7,361 bases of DNA from Candidatus Sumerlaeota bacterium (GCA_021772735.1 JAJFLK010000252.1:1-7361), one strand, 5' to 3'. Counted from the first letter of the stretch, positions 1-7,261 are shown. A program made the numbers and translations. The notes: a model not told the origin generated them from the sequence alone.

Positions 1-414
1 CAGGCCGACGAGATCACCGGTCAGGTGGTCCATGTCGTAGTCCCGGACCGCGGCCGGCCGGTCGGTCAGGCCGTATCCACGCTGATCCGGGGCGATGGCG
101 CGATATCCAGCGTCGGACAGAGCGCGAATCTGATATCGCCACGAATAGGCCAGCTCGGGGAAGCCGTGAAGCATGAGCACGGGAATACCTTCGCCGCGTT
201 CGTAATACGCCATGCGAATGCCATTGGTTTTGACGAATTTGGCGCGCGGGAAATCCCCCGGAGCGGCGTTGTGGCGCGCCTCGCGCCAATCGGCCATGCG
301 CGCGCAGCCGGACAATCCCGATAATCCCGTGAGGGCTGAAGCCCCCGCCCCGGCTGCGATCAGGCGCATCGCCTCGCGCCGTGTCCATTGGAGTCGATGC
401 AATTTATCTCTCAT
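1..414 (-). CDS. Epoxide-hydrolase-like alpha/beta hydrolase with Tat lipoprotein signal (partial, C-terminus off the left edge)
   Basis: The reading frame is open from an ATG at 414 to base 1 (138 codons) and continues outside the window. A purine-rich ribosome site (GAGGGGG, 425-431) lies 10 nt upstream and supports this start. The N-terminus has a twin-arginine motif (TRREAMRL, residues 11-18), a short hydrophobic stretch and a lipobox-like LSGC ending at Cys37, so it is probably exported by Tat and lipid-anchored. From residue 60 it reads like the start of an alpha/beta hydrolase: HGFPE at 83-87 is the oxyanion-hole motif usual in soluble epoxide hydrolases and haloalkane dehalogenases, followed by a conserved Trp92 and DQRGYG at 110-115. 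The nucleophile Asp, acid and His lie beyond the edge, so epoxide hydrolase versus other hydrolase activity cannot be decided. It lies 136 bp downstream of the histidine kinase gene on the same strand. Family assignment is strong; substrate is unknown. Confidence 0.85.
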   Translation of the reverse strand, partial: MRDKLHRLQWTRREAMRLIAAGAGASALTGLSGLSGCARMADWREARHNAAPGDFPRAKFVKTNGIRMAYYERGEGIPVLMLHGFPELAYSWRYQIRALSDAGYRAIAPDQRGYGLTDRPAAVRDYDMDHLTGDLVGL

Positions 415-550
415 CGTCCCGCTTCCCCCTCTTGCAGAGTCGGATCGCGCGAAATCCGGAACTGGCGGTCCAGATCGCATCCCCTGATGACCGAGATTGA
501 TCGAGCCGAACCGGATCGTCCACACCGAAATTGCCGCTTGGAGGTGCTTG

Positions 551-2314
551 TCACTCGATGGGGATATGAATCGTAAATGTGCTGCCCTTCTCGGGCCGGC
601 TGTCCGAAGAAACGCTGCCCCCGTGTGCACCGGCGATGTGTTTGACGATGGCGAGGCCCAGCCCCGAGCCTCCCAACTTTCGGCTCCGGGCTTTGTCGAC
701 TCGATAGAACCGCTCGAAGACCCGAGGCAATTGATCCACGGCGATGCCTCGGCCGTGATCTCGGACGTGAATCAACAGATTGCCGTTTATCTCGGCATCG
801 ATCTCGATCGGCTCAGACGTTCCGCTGTATTTGATCGCGTTGTCGATCAGGTTGATGACGGCCTCTTCGAGCAGCGGGGCATTGATCGGAGCTTCCAGAG
901 AGGTGTCGCAGTTCAATTTGATGCCGATGTTTTGTTCGATCGCTCGCAACTGGCAGCTTTGAATGGCGTTCTCAAGCACGGGTTGGATAGGTTGCCGCTC
1001 CAGAGCGATCTCGCGCGAGTCCTCATCGCGTTCAAGGCGAGAAAGATTGAGAAGATCCTCGACGATCGTAGAGAGGCGATCGGCCTGGCGCGCGACAATC
1101 GCGAGGAAGCGCCGTTCGTCTTCGGGATTATCGACGTTGCCCTCAAGGATGGTCTCGATGAAACCTTGGATCGAAGTGATCGGAGTCTTGAGCTCGTGCG
1201 AAACATTGGCGACGAATTCGCGCCGGACGTTCTCAAGCCGACGCAGGCGGGTCACGTCATTGAGCACGACCAGCACGCCGATCCCCCTGCCCTGAGCGTC
1301 GCGCAGCACGGTGCCGGTGCCGAGCACGTATCGCTCGATATCGCCATGGAGAACGATCCGGCCGTCGATCGGGGAAGCGCTTTCGAAGGCGCGCGAGACG
1401 AATTCCTTGAGGTCGTCGTTGCGGATCACGTCGTGGATATCCTTGCCCTGAAGTTCATCATCGCCCAGGCGCAGGAGGCGCCGCGCCGCCTTGTTGATAC
1501 GAATCAGCTTTTCGTCGTTATCAAACGCCAGCACGCCCTCGATCATGCTTGAGAGGACGGCCGCCTGTTCGTTGCGCACGCGCGCAACGGCCTTGATGCG
1601 CTCGTCGAGTTGCGTTGCCATTCGGTTCAGCGCCCGCGCGACCGCGCCGATCTCCTCCGTGTCAGGCACGGGCACCTTATGATCGAGATCGCCCTGGGAG
1701 AATCGCACCGCGCCGCGCTTGATCTCTTCGAGCGGGTGGGTCACCCGTCTCGAAATAATCAGACTCAGGGCTGCGGTCAGGAACGCAATGGCCAGCATCC
1801 ACAGGAAAACCCGTTGCCGTATAACGGTCAGAATCGCATCGATTTCCGTCACGGGAGCCGAGGTCCGAACAACGCCCACGATTCTTTGCCCGCGTGTGAG
1901 CGGAATGGCGACATACATCATCCGCAGACCGATCGTATCGCTAAACCGGATTGAGGCTCCGACCTCCCCGGTCATGGCATTGGCAATCTCGGGTCGATCC
2001 GCGTGGCTTTCCATTCTCGCCGGCCGCTCGTTCGAATCGGCCAGAACGACGCCGTTGGACATGACGATCGTGATCCGAGTCCCCGAGTTCGCGCCCATTT
2101 CTCGGCAGAGCCGGTTTGCTTCGTCGGGGTCGTCGAATCGGTCCTGGAGCGCCCGCTTGACCAGTTCGGCCTGGGCCTGGAGGTCGTCGGCCGACCGGTC
2201 TTCATAAAAATTCCGGAGGCTGCTGAGCGTTGTCAGGCCCAAAGCCAGCATCGCCATCAGCGTGATCAACAGATACGAAGGGAAGATTTGCCAGAGAAGT
2301 CGTTTTCGTCCCAT
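551..2314 (-). CDS. phoR: PhoR-type membrane sensor histidine kinase
   Basis: A 587-residue sensor kinase that should autophosphorylate on His and pass the phosphate to the response regulator encoded just upstream. Domains in order: transmembrane helix about 8-30; extracytoplasmic sensor about 31-168; second transmembrane helix about 169-187; HAMP about 188-243; PAS about 251-355; HisKA with the H-box VSHELKTP and phospho-acceptor His373; HATPase_c with N-box EEAVINLIDNAIKYS (483-497), G1 DHGRG (519-523), F-box FERFYR (533-538) and G2 GGSGLGLAIV (548-557). All catalytic boxes look intact. The frame is open further upstream to a GTG at 2425, but the ATG at 2314 is preferred: it has GGAG 9 nt upstream and the first transmembrane helix follows at once. 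The sensor region carries an ADSN...HADRPEI pattern seen in PhoR/WalK kinases with PDC-like domains. The gene starts 126 bp after the regulator stop. PhoR is the best family name, but phosphate sensing is inferred, as no pst or phoU gene is present. Confidence 0.93.
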   Translation of the reverse strand: MGRKRLLWQIFPSYLLITLMAMLALGLTTLSSLRNFYEDRSADDLQAQAELVKRALQDRFDDPDEANRLCREMGANSGTRITIVMSNGVVLADSNERPARMESHADRPEIANAMTGEVGASIRFSDTIGLRMMYVAIPLTRGQRIVGVVRTSAPVTEIDAILTVIRQRVFLWMLAIAFLTAALSLIISRRVTHPLEEIKRGAVRFSQGDLDHKVPVPDTEEIGAVARALNRMATQLDERIKAVARVRNEQAAVLSSMIEGVLAFDNDEKLIRINKAARRLLRLGDDELQGKDIHDVIRNDDLKEFVSRAFESASPIDGRIVLHGDIERYVLGTGTVLRDAQGRGIGVLVVLNDVTRLRRLENVRREFVANVSHELKTPITSIQGFIETILEGNVDNPEDERRFLAIVARQADRLSTIVEDLLNLSRLERDEDSREIALERQPIQPVLENAIQSCQLRAIEQNIGIKLNCDTSLEAPINAPLLEEAVINLIDNAIKYSGTSEPIEIDAEINGNLLIHVRDHGRGIAVDQLPRVFERFYRVDKARSRKLGGSGLGLAIVKHIAGAHGGSVSSDSRPEKGSTFTIHIPIE

Positions 2315-2440
2315 ACGGGGATGCTCCGGTTTGGGCCGCCGATCGGGTGCTCCGAATGCGGCTGCGAGACGCCGCCCGGGAGGCCATCCCGAGGCCGACA
2401 CCCTGCCACGCCCAAAATGCCACACCCCGGCCCGGCGCCG

Positions 2441-3163
2441 CTACTGCGCGAACCGATATCCGACGCCTCGCACAGTTTCAATATACTTGCCCGCCGCCCC
2501 GAGCTTCTTGCGCAGGCTCACGATCTGCACATCAACCGATCGTCCGGTGACCGGGTAATCATCACCGTGGACGGTTTTTACGATCTGCTGGCGCGTGAAG
2601 ACGCACCCGAGATTGCGGGCCAGATGCAGGAGGATCGAGAACTCGGTTGCGGTCAGTTCGATCAGCTCTCCGGCCAGGCTGACCTCATGGCGTTCGGGCA
2701 GGATCGAGAGATCCTGGACATAGACGGCATCGCCATCACCTGTGGCGGGGCGCAGACGCCGGCGAAGAACCGCGCGCACCCGGGCCGTCAGCACCTTTGT
2801 TCGGAAGGGTTTCGTTATGTAATCATCGGCTCCGAGTTCGAGGCCTTTGACGATATCGGATTCCTCGCCACGGGCGGTCAGCATGACCACGGGCAAATCG
2901 GCGGTTCGGCCGTCCCGGTTGAGCCGGCGGCAAATTTCAAGGCCGTCGATTCCGGGCAGCATGAGGTCAAGCAGCACGAGATCGGGCAGGGCCGCTTCAA
3001 GCATCTCCAACGCCTGCTCGCCGGTTTCGGCCACGCTCACCTCGAATCCCTCCTTGCCGAGGTTGTATCGGACGAGTTCACGGATATCCTCATCGTCCTC
3101 GACGAAGAGCACCCGGGCGCCCGGCACCGGGCGTTCGTCGTTCATATCAGCTCCGGCAGTCAT
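2441..3163 (-). CDS. phoB: OmpR/PhoB-family response regulator
   Basis: A DNA-binding response regulator of 240 residues, the normal length for this family. The receiver domain (about 17-132) shows the acidic pair Asp23/Asp24, phospho-acceptor Asp66 in LLDLMLPG, Thr96 and the conserved Lys118 in ITKPF. A linker leads to a C-terminal winged helix (about 146-238), with the recognition helix near GRSVDVQIVSLRKKLG and the closing wing RGVGYRF. The partner is almost certainly the histidine kinase encoded next. Three in-frame ATGs exist (3196, 3163, 3145). I chose 3163 because GGAGG (3174-3178) lies 10 nt upstream and because a possible -10 box at 3208-3213 would leave 3196 nearly leaderless; 3145 with GGAG 5 nt upstream is also possible. 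The gene is divergent from the MFS transporter. PhoB is the closest named family; which genes it controls cannot be read from here. Confidence 0.92.
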   Translation of the reverse strand: MTAGADMNDERPVPGARVLFVEDDEDIRELVRYNLGKEGFEVSVAETGEQALEMLEAALPDLVLLDLMLPGIDGLEICRRLNRDGRTADLPVVMLTARGEESDIVKGLELGADDYITKPFRTKVLTARVRAVLRRRLRPATGDGDAVYVQDLSILPERHEVSLAGELIELTATEFSILLHLARNLGCVFTRQQIVKTVHGDDYPVTGRSVDVQIVSLRKKLGAAGKYIETVRGVGYRFAQ

Positions 3164-3207
3164 AAGACGGAATCCTCCCGACTCCGCGCAAACCATGAAT
3201 GGCTGCG

Positions 3208-3213
3208 ATCATA
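3208..3213 (-). promoter_or_regulatory. Possible -10 box for the response regulator operon
   Basis: On the minus strand these bases read TATGAT, five of six matches to the sigma-70 -10 consensus. Transcription would begin near 3201, giving a leader of about 38 nt before the ATG at 3163. No good -35 box sits 16-18 nt upstream (three of six matches at best), so the promoter would be activator-dependent or use another sigma factor, or the match is due to chance. Confidence 0.25.
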
Positions 3214-3242
3214 ACACTCTTGCGAGGCGGCGTTCATCCTAA

Positions 3243-3280
3243 ACCGGATCGCGCCGCGTGCGAGTTGATCCGGTATACCG
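3243..3280. promoter_or_regulatory. Nested inverted repeats in the divergent intergenic region (candidate operator)
   Basis: ACCGGATC at 3243-3250 is repeated in perfect inverted form as GATCCGGT at 3267-3274, with a 16-nt spacer, so arm centres are about 24 bp apart. The right arm overlaps a second perfect palindrome, CGGTATACCG, at 3271-3280. The element sits between the divergent response regulator and MFS genes, where a dimeric regulator could control both. It does not match the E. coli Pho box (direct repeats). Its function is inferred from symmetry and position only; it might also fold as a hairpin in the transporter leader RNA. Confidence 0.35.
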
Positions 3281-3345
3281 CCGCCGAAGCCCGGAGAGCG
3301 GCACACGACTTGACAAGCTCCATCATCGCAACCAAAACTCCGGGG

Positions 3346-4674
3346 ATGTACTACGGCTGGAAGATCGTCGGCGTTACGTTCGTGACGCAATTTATATCGA
3401 TCGGATTCGTGTTTTATTCATACGGGGTGTTCTTCAAAGCCGTGGCGGCCGAGTTCGGCGCGACCCGGTTTGGCGTCGGCGCCGGGCTGGCTTTCATCCA
3501 GATATGCACCGGATTGGTCTCGCCCCTGCTCGGGCGGGCGTTGGATCGCGGCCATGTCCGCAACATCATGCTCGCCGGGAGCATCCTGATGGCCGTGGGC
3601 TTTGCCTGTGCCTCGCGGGTGTCGTCGATGTTCCAGTTCTATGCCGTGCTCGGGCTCCTGCTGGGTCTGGGTCAGGCGATGCTCGGCCCTGTGCCCAGCT
3701 CGACGCTCGTCGCCAACTGGTTCGTCCGGCGCCGGGGGATGGCGCTCGGGATCGCGACGATGGGCATCTCGCTCTCGGGCATGGTCATGGCTCCGGTCTC
3801 GACCCGCCTGATCGAACGGCTCGGCGTCCGCCAGGCATTCCTTATCTATGGCGTCCTGGCCGTCGTCCTTGTGATGCCGGTCGTCTGGCGTTATGTCATC
3901 AGCCGCCCCGAGGCCATGGGCCTGCTCCCGGATGGCGATGGCGGCGCCCTCGGCGGCTCCGGGCAACCCCCGGCCGAGACGGCCTCGCCGCCGCAAACCC
4001 ATGAGAAGATCGGGGACCGACCGCCGGCGCGTCATGTCTCGACCGATGAAGCGGCCCGGCGCGCGGCATTCTCGCCTCGTCCGGTGGCGTGGTCGAGCGC
4101 GCGGCTGCTGCACGAGCCGAACTTCTGGGTTCTATCGATCGTCGTCGGGATTAACATGTGCTGCAACGGCGCGACGCTGACCCACATCATCCCCCATGCC
4201 ACCGACCTGGGGTTCGAGCCCATGAGCGCCGCGCTGATCCTCTCGGCCATGGCCGGATTCGGCGTCATCGGCAAAGTCTTTTTCGGCTGGTTTACCGACG
4301 CTGGGGATCGGCGTGTGGCGTTCTGGCTCTGCATGGGGCTTCAGGCCGTGGGCGTCACGCTGGTTCTTGGCGTGACCGAGTATCGCCTCTTGCTTGCGGC
4401 AGGGGCCGTCTACGGCTTCGGGATGGGCGGGATGGTGCCGATCTGGGGCGCGATGGTCGGCGCGGTTTTCGGCCGACTCTCATTCGGCCGGGTCATGGGC
4501 CTGATGGCTCCTTGCATGCTCCCGCTGCAGATGCTCGGCGTGCCGCTGGCCGGCAAAATATACGACGTCCAGGGCAGCTACGACGCGGCTTTCAAACTGT
4601 TCATTGCGATGTATCTGATCGCAATGGTCATCCTCATCCGCTTGCGCATCCCCGAGGCCGAACCGGACGCCTGA
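3346..4674 (+). CDS. MFS transporter, oxalate:formate antiporter / monocarboxylate transporter type
   Basis: A predicted 12-helix inner-membrane carrier of 442 residues, normal for the major facilitator superfamily. It opens with the MYYGWKIVGV type of N-terminus common in OFA/MCT-like members. The loop between helices 2 and 3 has the MFS signature as GRALDRGHVR (63-72), partly repeated in the second half as GKVFFGWFTDAGDRR (309-323). NWFVRRRGMALGIATMGISLSG-type sequence at 124-145 is also typical of this subgroup. A hydrophilic central loop of about 60 residues (190-250), rich in Pro, Ala and Gly, separates the two six-helix halves. The likely substrate is a small organic anion, but none can be named from sequence. 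The frame is open upstream to an ATG at 3199, but those extra 49 residues are non-hydrophobic and atypical, so the ATG at 3346 is preferred even though no clear ribosome site precedes it. TTG at 3310 is another option. The gene is divergent from the response regulator. Confidence 0.88.
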   Translation: MYYGWKIVGVTFVTQFISIGFVFYSYGVFFKAVAAEFGATRFGVGAGLAFIQICTGLVSPLLGRALDRGHVRNIMLAGSILMAVGFACASRVSSMFQFYAVLGLLLGLGQAMLGPVPSSTLVANWFVRRRGMALGIATMGISLSGMVMAPVSTRLIERLGVRQAFLIYGVLAVVLVMPVVWRYVISRPEAMGLLPDGDGGALGGSGQPPAETASPPQTHEKIGDRPPARHVSTDEAARRAAFSPRPVAWSSARLLHEPNFWVLSIVVGINMCCNGATLTHIIPHATDLGFEPMSAALILSAMAGFGVIGKVFFGWFTDAGDRRVAFWLCMGLQAVGVTLVLGVTEYRLLLAAGAVYGFGMGGMVPIWGAMVGAVFGRLSFGRVMGLMAPCMLPLQMLGVPLAGKIYDVQGSYDAAFKLFIAMYLIAMVILIRLRIPEAEPDA

Positions 4675-4730
4675 GCGGGACGCCGAGAATCGGAGATTCC
4701 GCGCGCACGAGATATTGATGGAGTGGCCCC

Positions 4731-4761
4731 GGAGCCGACGGTAAGCTCCCCCGTCTTCTTT
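4731..4761 (+). terminator. Weak terminator-like hairpin with an overlapping alternative hairpin
   Basis: GACGG (4737-4741) pairs perfectly with CCGTC (4751-4755) and is followed at once by TTCTTT, which resembles a short intrinsic terminator after the MFS gene. A competing stem, GGAGC (4731-4735) with GCTCC (4745-4749), overlaps it, so the two cannot easily form together. Both stems are only 5 bp, and in GC-rich DNA this may be chance. Confidence 0.22.
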
Positions 4762-4783
4762 CGCGCGGGACGCAAACGCCCAC

Positions 4784-5506
4784 ATGCAGGAAAAACCATC
4801 CACATCAACCAACGCCGCTGCCGATCCGGCGCTCGCCAGGGATCTCGAAGTGGTCCTCAGGAAGGCCAATTACCACAAATTCGTCCTGCCCGGCGGTCAG
4901 GAGACGGCGGGCACGGATCGGACCGCGACGGCCCAAGCGATCTTTTCATTCGCGATGCAAGGCAAGTCGCTGCTCGATATCGGATGCCACCACGGGTACT
5001 ACTGCATCGAGGCCAAGAAGCGCGGCGCGGCGCTGGTCGCCGGCATCGAGGGCGATCACAGCAATTACAAACTGGCCTGCCGGATCAGGAATATTTTCGG
5101 CTTCGAGAGTTACGAGCTGGTCGAGGGGTATTACCCAAAGGTCAAACTCTCGACGCGCGCGTTTGACGCCGTGCTGCTGCTCAACGTCGTCCACCATCTG
5201 GAGACGGTCAAGAAGGCCGACGCGATGATCGTCCGGGCCGCCGGTCTTGCCCGGGAGCGATTGATCCTCGGGATCCGGCCGCCTCACAGCGAGCCCGGTT
5301 CGGATGTCGAAATCGATAAGAACGTCCTGACGATGGAGACGATCGCGACGAGACTGAACAAGAAGACCGGCAAGACGGCGATCATCAAAAAGGCGCTGCT
5401 CGGACGAGAGCACATTCGAGAGCTCCTCGCCCCGCACATGAGCCGGGTCGATATCTTCGATTCGCCCGATTATCCCGGCCGGTTTATTGCCGTGGGGATT
5501 AAGTGA
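4784..5506 (+). CDS. Class I SAM-dependent methyltransferase, substrate unknown
   Basis: A soluble 240-residue protein with a Rossmann-type methyltransferase core. Motif I is LLDIGCHHGYY (63-73), the glycine-rich SAM-binding loop. The second strand ends in an acidic residue (VAGIEGD, Glu89) that would bind the SAM ribose. Motif IV is FDAVLLLNVVHHL (127-139). The two His residues replace the more usual Gly/Asn in the motif I loop, a variant reminiscent of the CmoB/DUF1698-like group, which has DxGCxxGY at this site. The C-terminal part (about 175-240) is basic and lysine-rich, then ends in a compact strand region. The start is the only in-frame ATG before motif I with a sensible length; its ribosome site is poor. 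It lies 109 bp after the MFS stop on the same strand and converges on the phosphotransferase gene with 30 bp between stops. The fold is certain enough; the methyl acceptor (small molecule, RNA or glycan) is not known. Confidence 0.85.
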   Translation: MQEKPSTSTNAAADPALARDLEVVLRKANYHKFVLPGGQETAGTDRTATAQAIFSFAMQGKSLLDIGCHHGYYCIEAKKRGAALVAGIEGDHSNYKLACRIRNIFGFESYELVEGYYPKVKLSTRAFDAVLLLNVVHHLETVKKADAMIVRAAGLARERLILGIRPPHSEPGSDVEIDKNVLTMETIATRLNKKTGKTAIIKKALLGREHIRELLAPHMSRVDIFDSPDYPGRFIAVGIK

Positions 5507-5536
5507 CGGCCAGTGCACGGCCACTGGGTCGTTGCC

Positions 5537-6724
5537 TCAGCTCGGCGGCCGGTCGCGCATCAACGGCTCCAAACCGATATTGAACTTGTTCCACATCATC
5601 AGGCCTTCGCGAGAAAACTTGCGCCGCTCGAACCAGCCGAATCGAAACCGATCACGCGATTTCTTGAACCGGCTGCCGGTGTATTTCAGATACGTCCACA
5701 GCAGAACCACGCGGGCATGGCGGTTCCAGATGTCGCGCGTTCGGTTCCGCTTCTCGGCCGGCAGCGCGTCGAAGTAGGCAGCGAGCCAAGGCTCGAATCG
5801 CCCGGGATCGAGCAGATTGCTCAGGTCGGCCTCGGCGATGCGGTGCGAGTCGGTCGCGAGGCAAAACAAGGCGTGAGCCAGGTCAAAACAGAACGGCCCC
5901 TTGCGCGCGCCTTCGAAATCAAGCGTGACGACCCGGCCCTTTGGCTCGACGTCCCCGGCGTCATCGCCCTCCTCGACCCACATCAGGTTTCCGGGGCTGT
6001 AATCCATATGCAGCAGAGACGGGACCTCCATCTCGTCGATAAGATCGGCTATTTTGGTCTCAAAGAAATCCGTTATTCGTCGGACCAGCGCCGGATCGAT
6101 CGGGTCTGCATCCCGGCGCATTTCGCCAAGATCGTTCGCGCGCAAATCCCAGCTGATCTCAAGAAGGACGCTCTTGACCGTATCCAGCAATCCGGCCGGC
6201 TTGATCGGATCAAGCGCGCTCTTGCTGCTCGTTTTTCGTGAGTCCAGGCGGGGACCGGCGTCGATCCGGTGAATTCTTGCGAGATTGGCAAACGCAAGTT
6301 TACCCTGCGCCAGGTTTTCGATGTCCCACATCGGTGCGTCGATCCAGCCCAGGACGAGCGCCCCCAGGCGGCGGCCCTTTGCGGTTCTTACTTCGGTTCG
6401 AGAATCGATGATCTCCGGGATCTCGATGCCCGCATTGGCCAGCAAATCGTGCGCCTGTAGATAACGCCGCAGGTACCGCAGTTGGCGCTTGTGCGTTATC
6501 TTGACGAAGACGTTTCTGTCGTTCATGCGCGCCTTGTATTTCATCGTCCGCCAGGTGCGTCCGAGCAGCCGGGCGTCGCTGAGGCCGAGCTCGGGCGCGA
6601 GAACTTCGTCCAGATACCGCTCGGCTTCGCGCCGGAATCGATCGTGCTTCGCCGATCGCTTGCAGTGTTTGACCGCGTCGATGCGCCGCTGCATCATCCG
6701 TTGGATTATCGACTTGATCGACAT
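5537..6724 (-). CDS. APH/choline kinase-family phosphotransferase, substrate unknown
   Basis: A 395-residue protein with a eukaryotic-kinase-like phosphotransferase fold. A basic N-terminal segment (1-40) precedes an N-lobe whose VFVKI at 72-76 offers Lys75 as the ATP-binding lysine. The catalytic loop is HMDYSPGN (239-246), with Asp241 as probable base and Asn246 as metal ligand. LDFEGA at 268-273 supplies the metal-binding Asp269, and FDLAHAL at 280-286 is the conserved Asp-containing helix of the family. All expected catalytic residues are therefore present and the enzyme is probably active. The C-terminus (350-395) is rich in Arg, Lys and aromatics, which may favour membranes or an anionic substrate. 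The family includes aminoglycoside, choline, homoserine and sugar kinases; nothing here selects one, and drug resistance should not be assumed. The ATG at 6724 has no Shine-Dalgarno site, and an in-frame stop just upstream rules out a longer form. It follows the DoxX-like gene by 36 bp on the same strand. Confidence 0.85.
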   Translation of the reverse strand: MSIKSIIQRMMQRRIDAVKHCKRSAKHDRFRREAERYLDEVLAPELGLSDARLLGRTWRTMKYKARMNDRNVFVKITHKRQLRYLRRYLQAHDLLANAGIEIPEIIDSRTEVRTAKGRRLGALVLGWIDAPMWDIENLAQGKLAFANLARIHRIDAGPRLDSRKTSSKSALDPIKPAGLLDTVKSVLLEISWDLRANDLGEMRRDADPIDPALVRRITDFFETKIADLIDEMEVPSLLHMDYSPGNLMWVEEGDDAGDVEPKGRVVTLDFEGARKGPFCFDLAHALFCLATDSHRIAEADLSNLLDPGRFEPWLAAYFDALPAEKRNRTRDIWNRHARVVLLWTYLKYTGSRFKKSRDRFRFGWFERRKFSREGLMMWNKFNIGLEPLMRDRPPS

Positions 6725-6760
6725 GATTGAGGAGGGCGCGAGTTCGAGCGGTGTTTAAGT

Positions 6761-7198
6761 TCAGGAGGTTTGAGCTGGATCCGCAGAGTTAAAGTTTTCG
6801 CCCCGATTGGATTCATGCCCGGCACTGCCCGCCGGACTCGTATACCACCACGCCAAAGCGATGAAGACGAGCTGGAAAGGCAGTCGGATCAATTGAAGCG
6901 CGTGCGGGACGTCAGGCATGATCTCGGCATAGTTAAGATACAGGTGAATATTGGCCGGGAAGACGGCAATGAGCAGCGCGATAAGCCCCCAAGCCGCCGC
7001 GCGTTGGGTGCGCGGTATCATCAGCCCGATGCCGCCGGCGATCTCGAAGAACCCGCTCAGGTAAACGAACCCACCGTGCCACGGCAGATACGGCGGCATG
7101 ATCTGGAGAAAGAACTCCGGGCTCGCGAAATGCATCACGCCGATTGCGACGAAGAGCACGCCGTAAACGTATTTGAAAACCTGTTTGAATCCGACCAT
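6761..7198 (-). CDS. DoxX-like small membrane protein (COG4270 type)
   Basis: A 145-residue integral membrane protein with four predicted helices (about 8-25, 43-61, 67-84 and 102-119). Family features are visible: GVMHFASPEFF (20-30), the PPYLPWHGG turn (35-43), a YLSGFFEIAGG helix (46-56), IPRTQRAAAWGL (61-72) and FPANIHLYLN (80-89). These match the DoxX-like proteins grouped as COG4270, whose role is poorly defined; some DoxX relatives are linked to quinone or thiosulfate oxidation and redox stress, but nothing here shows that. The tail after 121 is hydrophilic and probably disordered. The start is well supported by AGAGGG (7204-7209), 5 nt upstream. The phosphotransferase gene follows 36 bp downstream, so the two may share a transcript. 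Confidence 0.85.
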   Translation of the reverse strand: MVGFKQVFKYVYGVLFVAIGVMHFASPEFFLQIMPPYLPWHGGFVYLSGFFEIAGGIGLMIPRTQRAAAWGLIALLIAVFPANIHLYLNYAEIMPDVPHALQLIRLPFQLVFIALAWWYTSPAGSAGHESNRGENFNSADPAQTS

Positions 7199-7261
7199 GG
7201 AAACCCTCTCTATGGCCTCTCCAATCGAGCCGGCCGAGCGCGCGAGGCGGCGGCCAATGAA

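Noticed and set aside
497..1552. Long plus-strand open frame of 351 codons
   Set aside because: It lies antisense to the histidine kinase, whose domains are fully recognisable. The plus-strand product has no family motifs and is a typical antisense shadow in GC-rich DNA.
2315..2425. Longer histidine kinase from a GTG at 2425
   Set aside because: The 37 extra residues are Arg/Pro/Gly-rich with no ribosome site at the GTG, while the ATG at 2314 has GGAG at good spacing and leads straight into the first membrane helix.
2003..3214. Plus-strand open frame of 403 codons
   Set aside because: It is antisense to the response regulator and kinase and spans their gap; no domain is recognisable, and the minus-strand genes explain the sequence.
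3206..3223. Possible Pho box (CGATCATAACACTCTTGC)
   Set aside because: Only about 11 of 18 positions match the E. coli consensus, the two half-sites are not real direct repeats, and it would overlap the suggested -10 box rather than the -35 region.
3310..3338. TTGACA at 3310-3315 as a -35 box for the MFS gene
   Set aside because: No -10-like hexamer follows at 16-18 nt (CAAAAC at 17), and transcription would begin at about the start codon.
3199..3345. 49-residue N-terminal extension of the MFS protein from the ATG at 3199
   Set aside because: The extension is not membrane-like, runs through the palindromic intergenic element, and MFS relatives begin close to the first helix as at 3346.
5510..5527. 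Hairpin CCAGTG/CACTGG between the convergent stops as a bidirectional terminator
   Set aside because: The stem is only 6 bp with no T-tract on either side; too weak to call.
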